Source of the DNA: Pollenia angustigena
Taxonomy: Eukaryota; Arthropoda; Insecta; Diptera; Polleniidae
Direction of reading: 5' to 3'
Assembly: GCA_930367215.1 (NCBI GenBank)
Contig: OV884057.1
Span: 252,304,830-252,368,829 of the forward strand
Length of the DNA stretch: 64,000 bases
Shown piece after piece: positions 23,301-35,788 of this stretch (position 1 is its first letter; each line of letters opens with the position of its first letter). Under the pieces are notes generated by a model that was given only the letters and a program-made list of their open reading frames with translations, did not search any database and was not told where the DNA came from. The translations under genes and the position numbers were made by a program.

Positions 23301-24101
23301 GACAAGCCGGACGTTTTAACATAATTCAGATTCGCTAAATCCAATGGTGCTAACAGTTTTTTAAGGTTAGCTCTGTTTTCGAGATATACAGTTATTTCGA
23401 AAATGGTGGAGGTTTCTAAACATATATTACCATAACTACTAAAAACGATTAAGTTTATTGAAATAACTTAAAAAAAAATTGGCAGTAAAATTTGCTTTAA
23501 GTGAAGTTAAACTTTTTTCTAATATGCCCAGTCCTGTAGAAACATAATTTTTTTTTTGCCAAAAAAAAAAATTTTTTGCAACATTTCGAAATTTTCGTTT
23601 TCATAAAAAATTAGAAAAAGCAGCTATGCGGCAGAGGTTGGTCATACATTTAACCCATCTAGGGGCATCCTAGGCCCTGCAGGGTCTAAATTTAAGAATA
23701 CTTAAGAATTTAAGAACCGCAATATTTGTATGGTTGAAATTCTTAAATTTGGCCCCTGCCTCAAAGCTGCATTTTCCAATTTTTTATGAATTTTTAACAA
23801 ACAATAATTTCGAAATGTTGCCAACAAATTACATATTTATTTTTTCCAAACAAGTTATGTTTCTAAAAAGACTGTGCATATAAGAAAAAAGTTTCACTTC
23901 ACTCAAAGGTAATTTTATTGCGGAATTTCGGTTTTTCTAGTAATTTCAATAAACTAAACCGTTTTTGAGTTACGCGAATATATGTTGTGCAACCTCTTCC
24001 ATTTTCGAAATAACGGCATTTCCCGAAACCTAAAAAAATGGTGAGCACCACTGGATTCAGCGTGCCCAAATTAGGTTAAAAAGCCAGGTGCCCGGCTTGT
24101 C
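23301..24101. mobile_element. Long-TIR (fold-back) element
   Basis: The left end GACAAGCCGGACGTTTTAAC pairs with the right end (reverse complement GACAAGCCGGGCACCTGGC...). Pairing continues for about 110 bp with mismatches, including ATCCAATGGTGCTAAC against ATCCAGTGGTGCTCAC and a shared TTATTTCGAAAATGG. A second inverted pair flanks the centre (GCAGCTATGCGGCAGAGG / CCTGCCTCAAAGCTGC). No coding region. A mini-me repeat begins 6 bp after it. Confidence 0.7.
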
Positions 24102-24106
24102 TGTTT

Positions 24107-25570
24107 TTATACCCTCCACCACAATTAGTTGTGAAGAGGGTATATTCAGTTTGTCATTCCGTGTGAAACTTTTTTACTATTCATCTCAGACCCTATAAAG
24201 TATATATATTCTCGGTCCTTGAGTAATTTTAAGTCGATTTAGCCATGTCCGTCTGTCTGTCCGTCTGTTGAAAACACGCTCACTTTCGAAAAACTCAAAA
24301 GAAATCAACAAATTTGGTGTCAAATTGCTTGTAGTTATCCTAAGCAGTTTGGGATTGAAATTCAGCAAAATCGGTTCAATAGGATCTGAGCTATGAATCA
24401 AAATGTGGAACCACCACCTAAAAAAAATTGATAATTTTGGAAAAATGCACAGAATGATATAAGATTTCGCAACAATTTTATTCAACTGGAAATCACGCTG
24501 TGAAATTTCGTGAAGATCCGTCAATAATTTACCCTAGGCCCCATATAAGCCCTACTCCCGGAAAACAGTATATTAAGCCTAAAACCTAACTAACAATGCT
24601 ATCATTACAAATTTTGGCAAGTCACAGTTACATAGGACTAGAAATTAAACTGTTAAGTTTCGTGAAGATCGGTCCATAATTTACCATAGGCCCCATATAA
24701 AACCTACTTCCGGAAAACAACTTAGTACGCCTAAAACGTAAAAAATAATGCTATCATAACAAAATTTGGTACATCAAAGTTTTATAGAACTAAAAATAAA
24801 TCTTTGAAATTTCGTGAAGATCGGTTCATAATTTACCATAGGCCCCATATAAACTTTACTCCCGGAAAACAACTTAGTACGCCTAAAAACGTAAAAAATA
24901 ATGCTATCATAACAAAATTTGGTACATCAAAGTTTTATTGGACAAGAAATAAAATTGTGTTATTTCGTGAAGATCGGTCCATAACTTACCCTGGGCCCCA
25001 TATAAACCTTACTCCCGGAAAACAGTTTAGTACGCTAAATCCGTAAAAAATAACGCTAGCGTAACAAACTTTGGTACGTCACAGTTTTTTAGGACAAGAA
25101 ATAACACTGTGAAATTTCGTGACGATCGGTCCATAATTTACCTTGGGCTCCATATAAACCCTACTACCGGAAAACAGTTTAGTACGCCTAAAACCGTAAA
25201 ACATAATGCAATCATAACAGATCGGTACATAATTTACCCTAGGCCCCATAGAAACCCTACTCCCGGAAAACAGTTCAGTACACCTAAAACCATAATTAAT
25301 AATGCTATCATAACAGAAATTGGTACGTCACAGTTTTAAAGGACTAGAAATTACGCTGCGAAATTTCGTGATGATCGGTCCATAATTTACCCTAGGCCCC
25401 ATATAAACCCTTCTACTGGAAAACAGTTTGGTTGCCTTAAACCATAATTAATAACAAATCGTCACAGTTTAAGATTATAATAACATCATACAGATATTAC
25501 TCCTTAAACATTCGAACTGTCGGTGGAGGGTATCAAAGATTCGGCACAGCCGAATATAGCACTCTAACTT
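24107..25570 (+). repeat. mini-me-like repeat, array copy 2
   Basis: It has the same start and end as 3399-4800, with TA run, core and GTCY repeats (GTCCGTCTGTCTGTCCGTCTG at 24247-24267). It holds about seven units marked by GATCGGTCCATA at about 24668, 24820, 24972, 25124, 25220 and 25373. The period is about 152 bp with one short unit of about 96 bp. ORFs in it are products of the repeat. Confidence 0.8.
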
Positions 25571-26194
25571 GTTTCAACTAGCATAGTGTATTTGGAAGAA
25601 AAATCGATAAAACCCTGAAAACCAATATACATAGCACACGCAGCTTTATTAAAAAGAACTTAATATAAAACAAAAAACTGTTTTTTTTCCGGTAAAACTG
25701 TTTTTTTAACCTGTAAATTCTATAAAAAAAATTAATATGACCCTTGTTACTACAATGGGATGTGCTCTGATAAAAGATCCCTAATTTTCCCGAAACTCGT
25801 ACATTATTTATTCGTAATAAACGTTTTCCTTAAGAGCCCATCCTTTTGTAGGCGATTGGCCGGTGCATTGTGCAACGCAATACAAGGAAAATGGTTTGTG
25901 GTACATTTTCTAGTTTTGACATACGAGCAAAGGTATCTACATACATTCTAAAACAAGTTAATTATTTAATTGTATTATTCTTTACAATTGAACACTTTCA
26001 ATACGAAGACGTTCAAGATGAATGTTCACAAGCACTACTCCCTCTATTCTGCTTTCCATAATCTATTTTCCTAGATTCAACACAATGCAATGCCTTAGTA
26101 GGGGTCATCTTCTGAAATTAAAAAAACTTAAATTAAATAAATTAATTAAAGCACACAACAACTATGGGAAAAATTTTGTATAACACATTGAAAA
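25571..26194. other. Non-coding stretch
   Basis: No recognised gene or repeat ends. Confidence 0.4.
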
Positions 26195-26690
26195 TAAAGA
26201 CAAGTCGGTCCAATCAGACCATATGATACCCTACAGTATTTAAAAACACATCATGCTTATGTGTCCATGTACATTGTACATATGGATTTATCAATGTTTA
26301 TAAACTGCATGAAAATCGGTTTGAAAGTTTGTGAGAGGCAGAAATTGCCCCCTGCCTCCCCTTGTGGTCCTATTTTTTAAAAACTGTATATCTAATGTGT
26401 CCCTATAGATACGGATCTATCTATGTTTTAAATTACATCAAAATCGGTTTGATAGCTTCTGAGAGGAAGAAATTTCCCGCTATCTTCCCTCGTGGTCCTA
26501 CAATTCGGCCCATTTTCAATCGGCTTGGTCCTTGTGCCAATTTTTATCAAATTATCTCCAAAATTGCGACATCGTTAGTTCGACTCAGAAAGTGATTCTG
26601 AGTAGATCGGTATACTTTAAGGTATTTTAAGGCGTTACACACATCAGCACAAATGCATAACACTCTCTCCACCATTGTGGGGTGGGTATA
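26195..26690 (+). repeat. mini-me-like repeat, second family, copy 2
   Basis: It contains AAGTCGGTCCAATCAGACCATATGATACC, two CATGAAAATCGGTTTGA-type units, the core ACATCGTTAGTTCGACTCAG and the end ATTGTGGGGTGGGTATAAA. It is shorter than 13763-14490 and lacks the GCCA microsatellite. Confidence 0.7.
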
Positions 26691-26818
26691 AATACTATAT
26701 AATTGGTATAATTGAATTTGATCTATTGAATTTTTTTCTAAAAAAAATCGTAAAATATAAAAAGTATAAACTGTTAAATCCCGTTTCATACATCAAACAT
26801 TGTGCAAAATTAAACAAA

Positions 26819-27071
26819 TCTATATATATAAATATAAGTCCGTATATAGACGTCGCCGAAATACTCATAAACGCGTCGTGCGATTTCAACCAAACTTATA
26901 CACTACGTAGGCAGTGACCCATATATGGTTTGTATGAAGTTTGGTTGAAATCCGGTAACGCATGTGTGTGCGGTGCGTATGTGAAGTGAGTGAGTTTTTG
27001 CCGCAGGAAAACCAACTTTATTAAAAACAAGTGTGTTTCTTTTCTTATTTTATTTTGCCGTGCGAAGCTAG
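26819..27071 (+). mobile_element. Possible short Helitron
   Basis: It starts TCTATATATATAAATATAAG after an A and ends GCCGTGCGAAGCTAG before a T, fitting the Helitron rule A-TC...CTRR-T. The start and the GTGCGAAGC-type end resemble many insect Helitrons. No clear 3' hairpin was found and no ORF is present. Confidence 0.45.
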
Positions 27072-30000
27072 TAATTAATAAAAATTGTGATAACGTGTGG
27101 AGCGTCAAATATTTGTTAAGTGTGATCAAAGCTTTTATTTCAAATGAAGTTCAACGCATTCGCTAACAATCTAAATTGCGAGGCAGACAGCAAACGTTTT
27201 TTCGAGATTGTGGGACAGGCAGTTGTGTTCCTATCTCAGGATGGGTCTTAATCACATTGATGACAAACACTGCGTTTACCAACCGCCCTTCGAGTGTGAG
27301 AGCAACTAAGCTAGCACAGGCAGCAATTAAGCCGGCATGATGATACAATTGCCCCTTGTTAAGGAGTTGGAGCTATCTAACGTCCGCTGCTTTTGGAAAA
27401 TGCTAGCAACATCTGTTGAGTGGTAACAGCACCTAAAAACAATCATCCCTCAGTCCGAACGCTCTTATAAGTGGTGAAAATCAACCCATAAGCGGGATTT
27501 TTAAACTATCCCTTTCCTATCTTTTTAACGAAAAAGCGAATATTCCGCCAAGAAAATTTTCCTGAAAGCCAGAAAGCATTACCCGCAAGAAGCAACATAC
27601 TGCAGCCGTGAATAGTCAGTAGTCAGTCTGGTGCCTTACCACCGTGGGCTAATGAGTCCCGTAGAACCATGTAGAAATCTGATCAACTGCGATCGCCAGA
27701 GATCTTGAAGATTTCTTAAGATTTGGATTTTTGCCGAATCACATGTATTGACTGCAACTGATTATGCCCTCTATCATGTAACACCAAAAGAGGGTCTCCA
27801 CACGTCTGGGAGAGGAGTTGTCGAACAGGCAGTCAGCTCGGTTAATAATAATTTCCATAAAGGATTTTTTTGATTTTCCCACAAAATTCCTCTCTGGGTT
27901 TTAAAACTATACTTTGACGCAATTTTCCGTTCAACGATGTAAAAACTTCTACGCCAAAAAGGGGCGACCATCTGTTGTTATAGTTTTTGGGTTATAAAAC
28001 AAAAGTTTTGACTTTTTATTTATCGTTGTATTCTAACTTATTATTGTTTTTATATGTATTAAGAAACTAGTACTAAAGTATGAGGGCGTACAGGCGGTAC
28101 TAAATAGTAACTTACTAAATGAGTAGCGGAAGTCCAGTAATATTACAGTTATAAGTATAAATGACCATACGAAAGAAAGAAATAAACGCCATCGTAGTGT
28201 ACTTAAGAGTATATCTCTTATGTTTAAACGACAATTGTATATACAAATACACTTATATTTCTACGCATACACCGTTACAATTTATTACCACTTGCTGGAG
28301 TAGCCATATTTATGAACACGAAAGTTTATTTTGAGCAAAAAAAAAAGATGCTACTTCGAATTACCAAAATGGTCCGAAAGGAATAAAATATAATGTTTAT
28401 TACTTATTGTGCAGAAGAGCGTGTTTGTTTGTTACTGAGCGAGTCAGTTTGCTTATGTCACGGGTTAATTAATTATGGCCAAAAGCTAAAATTGTAAGAA
28501 AAGTTGCAGAACACACAAACTCACTTTCTAACATGTTCATCTCACTTGCAAGAATATGAAGGAACAACTTTTGTTTTTATAATTAACACAGCATGTGACT
28601 GTACTTAAGAACTTTTCAAAAACTTTACTCATAGTGTTACTTCCCTCCATTATAGTTTTTTTTTTTTTGAGTTTTGCCGCTCACGTGCAATAAATGTGAG
28701 TATGAAAGTGCGATTTTATTTGTGCTTTGTGACAAATAAATGAAGGTAATTTTTATTAAAATTAAAGGTTTTTTGGTATTAGACACAGTTTAAGCTTGTA
28801 TAACTGCGCACAGCCCATAAAATTAAAAAAAATTTGTAATAAATAAACAACTTCTTAAGTTCACTGCAAATAAACTGTATTCAATAATTAAGGACGATAA
28901 TGAATTAATAAATTACGAACCAAAATGTGAACCAACAAAAAATTTCTAATAATAAATCTTTTTACCCGCACTTTCACTATAGTGAATCAAAAGTTTTTGC
29001 TTCTACAAGATCACACACTTACTTTTATCGGTTTTCTACATTTCTCTTTAGTATTTGTTGGTGAAAGCGACACTACAGTACAGGTCTCTATTACCTTTAC
29101 GATAAAAAACGCGATTTTCTGTGTTTACGCCATAAAGTATGGCGTATTACTTAACAAACACTACAACCGTTTCCATATGTCTACCGTGACGAACAATAAA
29201 GAACATTATATCGTCCCCTCAATATAACAATAGCGTATAATTTTTTGGGGGTTTTTTTGTCAAATCGGATGTCTATTAAAATTTCAATATCGTGGTAAAA
29301 ATTCTTCATATTGGATTTTTCGACGAATACATAATTCCGTTTCTTGTCTTTAAATTGACCAACTTTTTTTATTCTACGCATTGTTTAAGACCATAATTAT
29401 GTCATTCAAAGTGCAAGTCCTCCATATAGGCTATTTTATTTTTTAAGGAATTCGTATGATGTATCTGATACACTGTTTTATTTTGTATGGTATACGCTGT
29501 TTTATTCAATAATTTTACGCCATTTTTATTAAAATATTTGATCTCAAATATCAATTTGTAACATTATAAAACAGTGATTAATTTATAGTTTTGTTAATTC
29601 AGTGGCACATGTTCATTACTTTCCAATTTGGGTTATTATAAACAAAACATTATAACAAATTAAGGAATACATTGCTTAAATCAAAAATAACTAGAAGTTC
29701 ATTCGTCTTCTTCACTTCCTTTGCTACATCTGGCTCATCTAAGCAATTTCGATTCTTTCCGCCTTGTAAGTTAAAAAAAATGACTGCGAGCCACGAGGAA
29801 CTACATTCTCATTTTTTTGGAGATCATGCAGCTTTCGATGGTCGGAATGAAACTATTTCTCAAACAATAGTGTATATTATAAGCTATTTTATGAGTTAAA
29901 GTTTTCATAAATTGTATTTTTTTTCTACAGGCTAAAATGGAGTATAACGCGTATACCCTATTATTCTTTTAACAACTTTGGAGTGGCAATTTCAAGTAAA

Positions 30001-30788
30001 ATAGCGCATATGAGCTTATACACTTACTGAGGGAAAATTTTTAACAAGAAATTATACACAATTTTTTCCAACGACATTTTGACCCACTTTTTGGAAATTT
30101 TGACCAGACATAAAATCAATGATGGAGATTCTAAATATGCAATAAAAAAATGATAGCGTATGAGCACATACGCTATTGTATATAATGTTTATTTTTCGAA
30201 ATAAATTTGCACAATTCGAAAGCATTTTTTTGGCACAAGTTTAGTCATAACATTACCACAGCTTTGCACTCACAGTTCTTAGTTTTGAAACCCTGTAGAA
30301 ATAACCTATTCTAAAACAGGGTGTCCGAAAATAATTTTATTGAACAAGTTACCATAGGAAACACAAACTACATTGTATTCCTTTGCCCATGTCCATGTCT
30401 AAAATTATTTGCATGTCCACGTTTATGTCCCTTCTTTCGTTGTCTCCACTTACACTTACAAGAATTTCTTAAAACTTTCTATTAGTTAACAGAGGTTAAC
30501 TAATTAACTTAGTTAACTAATGCCAGAATTTGGTTTTTCACTGTTTGTTGTTGGAGTTGTCAAACAATGATTGTACTGGTCTTTTGTACGGTGTCATGTG
30601 TTTATGTTTATAGTAACGCGCTGTTTATATTGTTGTTGTTTGTAGTAAGTATACATTTGAGTTTAGTTTTTGTAGTTGTTGCTGCTGCAGTTGTTGTGCA
30701 CTACTGCCACAGTTGAATTGTTTATATAAATAAAACCAACACAATACAGGTTTGTACATCCTGGTCTAGTCACTTTGTTTACATGTTA
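27072..30788. other. Long anonymous stretch
   Basis: No recognised domain, RNA gene or transposon ends. Short frames exist (for example 27163-27348, 27774-27971, 29181-29381 and 29672-29899) without recognisable motifs. Small palindromes such as ATAGCGTATGAGCACATACG (30152) occur. A host regulatory or intronic role cannot be excluded. Confidence 0.35.
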
Positions 30789-31580
30789 TACCCTACACCT
30801 CTTAAGGTGGGGCGAGTATTATGCGTTTGTACAGAAATATGCGAACATATGCAGCTATTATTTTTCGGCGCAGCTTTGAGTATATCAAGTGACTCAGAAA
30901 CACATTTTGAGCTGAATGTTCAGCTGACTTGCTGTGTTTTCATTTAAACCTTGTATATAAAGTACAGATTTTTATTTTAAAATTTATTTCAATAACTTTA
31001 ATACATAAAAATTTTTTGGTCCAAAGTTAAAGCTTATTAAAACTAAGGACGATCGGAGCTCAATTTTACCTAGCCTCCATACGAATGTCCTCTCGGCCTA
31101 CAGTCTCATTGTGCCTTCCAACCTTATTTTTTTACCCTGCAGAAGTCATGTTATTAAATTTTATGGGAATTGGGGTATATTTTTGATAAAGGTGTTATAT
31201 AAAGGCCATTCGAAAAATCAATTTACCGCTATAAATATCTGAAATTTGGATTAGTTAATGTCTTATGAGTATGTGGTAAAATTTTGTTGTGTTAGTTCTA
31301 GAATGGACCATTTGGCCCATATTTAACCCCCTTCGAAATTCACTTTAACAGGAAATTACTCTACTACTCATAATTTTATTTGGTTAAATTTCGGTATACA
31401 TAACGTTTACCTTAGCCTAAGACTCAGATATAGGCCCATATATTCGTACGGGTCTTTTTTAGGACGGGATCCATCTTTCTGTACACGCAAGTAGTGTAAA
31501 GTATAAAGCCCATACATTCTTATTCTAATAGGACGGGATTCATCTATCATTCTGTCTGTACCCGCAAGTAGTGTAAAGTA
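30789..31580 (+). repeat. Diverged mini-me-like repeat
   Basis: It begins TATACCCTACACCTCTTAAG with a GGTGGGGCGAGTATTATGCG block and contains a degenerate core (GTATATCAAGTGACTCAGAA). Loose units with ACGATCGGAGCTCAATTTTACC and TAGGCCCATATATT follow. The right limit is uncertain. Confidence 0.4.
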
Positions 31581-31603
31581 TGGTCCATGTTAGCCCGACT
31601 GTA

Positions 31604-32116
31604 TTATCTTGCTTGCACTTGTTTGTTTTTTACTTTGTATTTAAGTATCACCGTATCATCAGTTTGTATGTCTGTCTGTCTGACAGTCTGTGTATGATTC
31701 TTTGTTTGTTGTTGGTTTTTAATGTTATTTTCAGTTACATTCGCATTTGTAATGCTAACAAAACAACATAAGCAAGGATAACAGCAACAATTGAAAATAT
31801 AAACAATATTACATTTATGTATTTGTAGTTGCAGTGATATTTTTTTTTTAGTTATTTCATTTGAATTCTCTTGCAATTTTTGTTTTCCAGTGTTACATTT
31901 TATTATAGAGACATTTGCGGTATCTTCAATATAAACCATGTTAATAATGTTGTTGCTGTGGCGTCTGTTTGTTTGTTGGTCAGTTGGTTGGTTGGTTGGT
32001 TGGTTGGTTGGTTTTGTTTCAATTGCATAATTATCTTCAGTATATTGTGGACAATAGAATGCAAATAGAATTATTTGCACAAAAAAAGTCAAACTAAACA
32101 CCACGTAAAGTGCCAT
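31604..32116 (-). CDS. Candidate ORF with signal-like N-terminus
   Basis: A 170-codon ATG frame. Residues 1-24 (MALYVVFSLTFFVQIILFAF...) look like a signal peptide or membrane anchor. Then follow a PTNQ repeat encoded by a TTGG microsatellite, a Cys-rich hydrophobic patch (CCCYPCLCCF) and a Gln/Thr-rich tail. No homologue is recognised. The microsatellite and low complexity make chance quite possible, or only the first part may be an exon. Confidence 0.2.
   Translation of the reverse strand: MALYVVFSLTFFVQIILFAFYCPQYTEDNYAIETKPTNQPTNQPTDQQTNRRHSNNIINMVYIEDTANVSIIKCNTGKQKLQENSNEITKKKISLQLQIHKCNIVYIFNCCCYPCLCCFVSITNANVTENNIKNQQQTKNHTQTVRQTDIQTDDTVILKYKVKNKQVQAR
31984..32013 (+). repeat. (TTGG)n microsatellite
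   Basis: About seven TTGG units in tandem. Confidence 0.9.
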
Positions 32117-32192
32117 AAATAAACAAGGATCTATTTAATTAAAACTTTTGGAATAAATTTTAGTGTTTAAGGACTAACAGTCGCAAAGTTAT

Positions 32193-32304
32193 GCCCCCGT
32201 ATACATAAGCGATTATTAAATTTGACAAACGTTTATTAAGAATAATTTTCATAATAAATTTGTTAAACCTTTATTAAATTTAAAAATTTTTTTATGAATA
32301 CAAG
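32193..32304. mobile_element. Palindromic MITE E, copy 3
   Basis: GCCCCCGTATACATAAGCGA at the left and TTTTATGAATACAAGC at the right pair, with AACGTTTATTAAG and CCTTTATTAAATT inside. It has the same plan as 13426 and 17317. Confidence 0.6.
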
Positions 32305-32441
32305 CAATGATGTTTAATAAATTTAGGTTTTTATACAATTCACAAAATGTTATATTTAAACCAACAATTGGTTAATTTTAAGAACTTTAAACTTTAAATT
32401 TTTTTTCTGCAAAATCAAATTTATTACCTTTCAATAAAAAG

Positions 32442-32892
32442 TTAAGCTCTTTTAACGAAAAACAATTGAAGCCAAGCCGCGAATAACGTTGTAAACGCCA
32501 CATTTTGAAAATACTGTTTTTTTTGCAGATAACCGTTGGCCTTACTCTTTTACACAGTTAAAACATCAAATCAACCAAAACTATGCACCTTAACGCCTTC
32601 AAAATGGCAATCAAAGTGTCAGCCAGTGGAAGAACATTGCAAGTTACTAACAAAATGATGAAACCGAAATGGTTTTGCAGTTCGGAATAATGTTTTAAAA
32701 GCATTTTGCATAAAAGTTTTTAGTATCATTATTTTTAATAATAGAAAAAAAAAATTTTTAAAACAAATAACGCTGCCTGTCAAAAAACGTTTTTTTACTC
32801 TCCTGAAAAATTATTATTTTGTAACTTAAAACGTTATTCGCTGCTGTGCTTCAATTGTCATTTTCACATTACTCTTACAAAAGAGTTAATAA
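32442..32892. mobile_element. TIR element (CAATTGAAGC...GCGAATAACGTT)
   Basis: AACAATTGAAGCCAAGCCGC (32461) pairs with the right side (reverse complement GACAATTGAAGCACAGCAGC), both followed by GAATAACGTT. Outside these, TTAAGCTCTTTT and AAAAGAGTTAA also pair. No ORF. Confidence 0.55.
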
Positions 32893-33019
32893 AAATTTAA
32901 ATAAAAATTTACATATTTTGATTATATTTTTTTTCGGTAAATTTTCAATATAAAATTGAATTGCGTTTATAAATAAAATAAAAAATTATTTTAAAATTTT
33001 CCAACCCCGTTTAAAAATA

Positions 33020-33237
33020 CAGGGGTGTGCTGGAAATCGCAAACGCAAAACGCAAGAATTTTAAAAGTCGTTTTTTAGTAAGATTTCTGTAATAAAAGAA
33101 TTTTATGACAATTATTATACAAACATTTTTCTATTAAACTGAATTTTAAAACAAAAATTATAAAAATTTGATAAAAAGTGTATTATAAACAGCCTCCAAG
33201 TTCTTGCGTTTTGCGTTTGCGATTTCCAGCACACCCC
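33020..33237. mobile_element. hAT-like MITE F, copy 1
   Basis: CAGGGGTGTGCTGGAAATCG followed by CAAACGCAAAACGCAAGAA at the left is mirrored almost perfectly at the right, giving about 37-bp inverted repeats. A second, diverged copy lies inside a transposase intron at 62002-62173. Confidence 0.8.
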
Positions 33238-33895
33238 CCATAAACTCCAGTAGGGAGTTTTATGGCAACAAAAAAAGAAAAAAACTTTAATTTAAAAGAC
33301 AATTCGAAACGTCTATAGAATTTTGTCTGCCTTTACTTTTTCATCGTCTGCTTTTTTTCGGCAGTAATTTTGAAAACGTCTTTAAGATAAAGAATAACAA
33401 TTTTAGTGCTACAAAATGTAGTGCAATATATTTATTTATTTGCTTACGAGTGTCAGAGAAAATTGGAGTCTTAAGAGATACTTTTTGTAAAAAAGTACTT
33501 TTTAACGTCGTACTTTTTATTAATAAAACAAAGAAGCTTGTAATAAAAATACAAATTTATGTTTAAAAAGCTGCTTCTTATTTTTTCATTATTTTTAATT
33601 TCAAAAGTTTTGCTTTAAGTAAAAGAAAAGTAAAAGAAATAAAAGTATCTTTTTTAAAAAACTGTAAGTCTTAGGTACGTATTAGTTGGTAAAAGGAACA
33701 TTTTTTATTTTGACATTTCATAAAAAAAAGAAGTTCCTAATATAAAATACAATTATTGCTTAAAACGTCACTTTTTGTTTTAAAAAACCGGATCGTGCAA
33801 CAAAAATGCTACTTGTGAAAAAAATAGTTTTTTCTTAAAAGCATAACTTTTTGTTGCAAAATATTTTTACAAGAAGTTTAAAAAAAGAAACATTT

Positions 33896-35076
33896 GGGGT
33901 ATTCACATGGTGTGCTATCATGTTATATTGCCATAATGTTCTAACATTTTACAATGGTTTAAAAATATTGTTGTTGCTGTTTAAACAGAAAGTGTCTTAA
34001 TAGAGCTTTGCTGTGTTTATAGGGCTGTCGTAGTTAATCGGAACCAGAGATTAGCAATGAGTAGTGAAAAAGTGAAAAGAGCTAAATCATGACTCATAAA
34101 TTCTTGTACTTATACGCACTCATACTTATTCCAATGTTATTCAAACTCATATTCACTCAAAAGTTTCATTTTATTCATCGTACTCATACTTAGCAAAATT
34201 TGTTGTGTTTGATTTAGAATCTACTCAAGTCAATGTGTATAGGCGAAGCAAAATGCGAGGCTGCCAGATTTGTCCCCGAAATAACAAAGTGACGATTTGG
34301 CAATTACAGTTTACTAAAGATACATGTATGAAGTGGACGATTTTTCGGCAAATTTATCTGGCAGCGCTGTTTATTAACTTGTGTGTTTTATCTGTTGTGT
34401 TAAAACGGTAAATGGATGAGCTAAATGATTTGAATCATTGTGAGTATTGTAAGTATTTTCTTGAAATTATAAATCATGCTGACGTCATTTATGAGTATGC
34501 GTATAATGTCGACGTCGCACTCATAAAAATTTCTCTTGTGAGTATGAGTGAATCAGAGTAGTTAAGTTGAAATGATTTCTACGCACTTATACTTACAATT
34601 GCATGAGTCAGTATGAGTAGCGAAAAAACGATTCATTGCTGATCTCTGATCGGAACAGACCAGCGCTGAGCGGCTGAATCGTGCCGCGTTAGTTTTTGTA
34701 GCCGTGGCCGTTGATGGTATGGTTTTATCCGGCTAACATCCGCATTTTACCTGCGGCTAGCAATATTTGCAACAAATCACTTGCGGCGTCAAATAAGATC
34801 GGCTTTGGACTCTGCTGTTTGGAAAACAAACAAAATAAAATTTATTTGTGACTTGCGTCTGAAAAATGGAGAGATCTAATTAAATTTATTAATTCATGGA
34901 TTAGAACTAAATAATATTTTTATTTTAGGTAAATATTTTTTTTTTATATTTGTTTTAAATCAGCTGATTTAAATTCAAAATAGCACACTCAATTTTGAGG
35001 GGTTGATCAAAACAGTCGCATTTTTTCACGTTATTATTTTAAGACATATGACTTTATGACAACTTGTGAATCCCCC
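33896..35076. mobile_element. TIR element I, copy 1, split by a nested MITE
   Basis: It starts GGGGTATTCACATGGTGTGC and ends with the near inverse ACTTGTGAATCCCCC. It matches 43948-44477 along its length except for the 604-bp hAT MITE at 34045-34648. It contains AATCAGCTGATTTAAATTC near the right end. No transposase domain, and no clear target duplication. Confidence 0.7.
34045..34648. mobile_element. hAT MITE nested in element I
   Basis: It starts CAGAGATTAGCAATGA and ends TCATTGCTGATCTCTG (16-bp inverted repeats, one mismatch). A perfect 8-bp duplication ATCGGAAC flanks it at 34037-34044 and 34649-34656. The related copy at 43948 lacks this insert. The interior has repeated ACTCATACTTATT-like strings and no recognised protein. 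Confidence 0.9.
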
Positions 35077-35639
35077 AATTTTAAAGTACCTTCGTTGAAA
35101 ATTGTATATTTGTTAAAAACCATTAAACAGATTTTAAGATACTTGCTGTCAAAGAAATTTATTTTTGCTAAAAAGTTCTTATTTTTTACAATTGCTTTTA
35201 TTAAAGAGTGATTTTTATTTAAAAAGCAATGCTAGAAAACATTTTACTGTTCTTGTGTTTTCTCGTAGTTTTTGCTTTAATAAGTACGTTTTGCATAAAA
35301 CATACTTTTTGTTTTAAGGAAAGTTTTTCAAAATGTAACTAAAATGGAAGGGACCATTAAATTACGTCCATGCAATGGAAATGTCCTGTCAAAAGAACTT
35401 AATGCTTTCCTTTAAAACGCTGCTGGGTGAGGTGGTATCTGCTGAAGTAAGTTGTCCGTTTAGGGAAATAACACTGTTATCGATTTGAGGATACGTGATG
35501 TCAAAGAAATCACTTTATGTTAAATGCTGTTTTATTTAACAGTTTATTTTTATAAAAAAGCTTGTGTAGCAATTTCTTGAAAAAGCCTTAATTTAAAAAA
35601 AATTATGTAAGATTTTTCTTGATCAATTGTTCTTTTCCA
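35077..35639. other. Non-coding stretch
   Basis: No recognised gene or repeat. Confidence 0.4.
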
Positions 35640-35788
35640 TTCTTCTTTATTTTCTAGTTGCAAGTTTCGAATACACACTTTTCTTAAGTCGTATTCTTCG
35701 TCCTTATCGCCGTCCTCGTCGCCCTGTACATCTGATGTCGTAAATTTGCATAGAGTCTTGCGGTTTGCTATCGTGCAAACGGGTCACG
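35640..35788 (-). pseudogene. Non-LTR retrotransposon ORF2 C-terminal relic, distal piece
   Basis: Minus strand. It continues the coding relic of 42797-43390 across the errantivirus, which inserted at CACG. Reading from 35788, codons follow the VTR end of the conserved QRLGWAGYVTR block and run into an Arg-rich CTGRRGRR string, as at the C-terminus of many non-LTR ORF2 proteins. It is decayed and ends in stops. Confidence 0.5.

Noticed and set aside
24804..25339. Two similar ORFs with GKQFSTPKTVK-type repeats
   Set aside because: They follow the 152-bp tandem unit of the mini-me-like repeat, since 152 is not a multiple of three and the frame changes between units; not genes.
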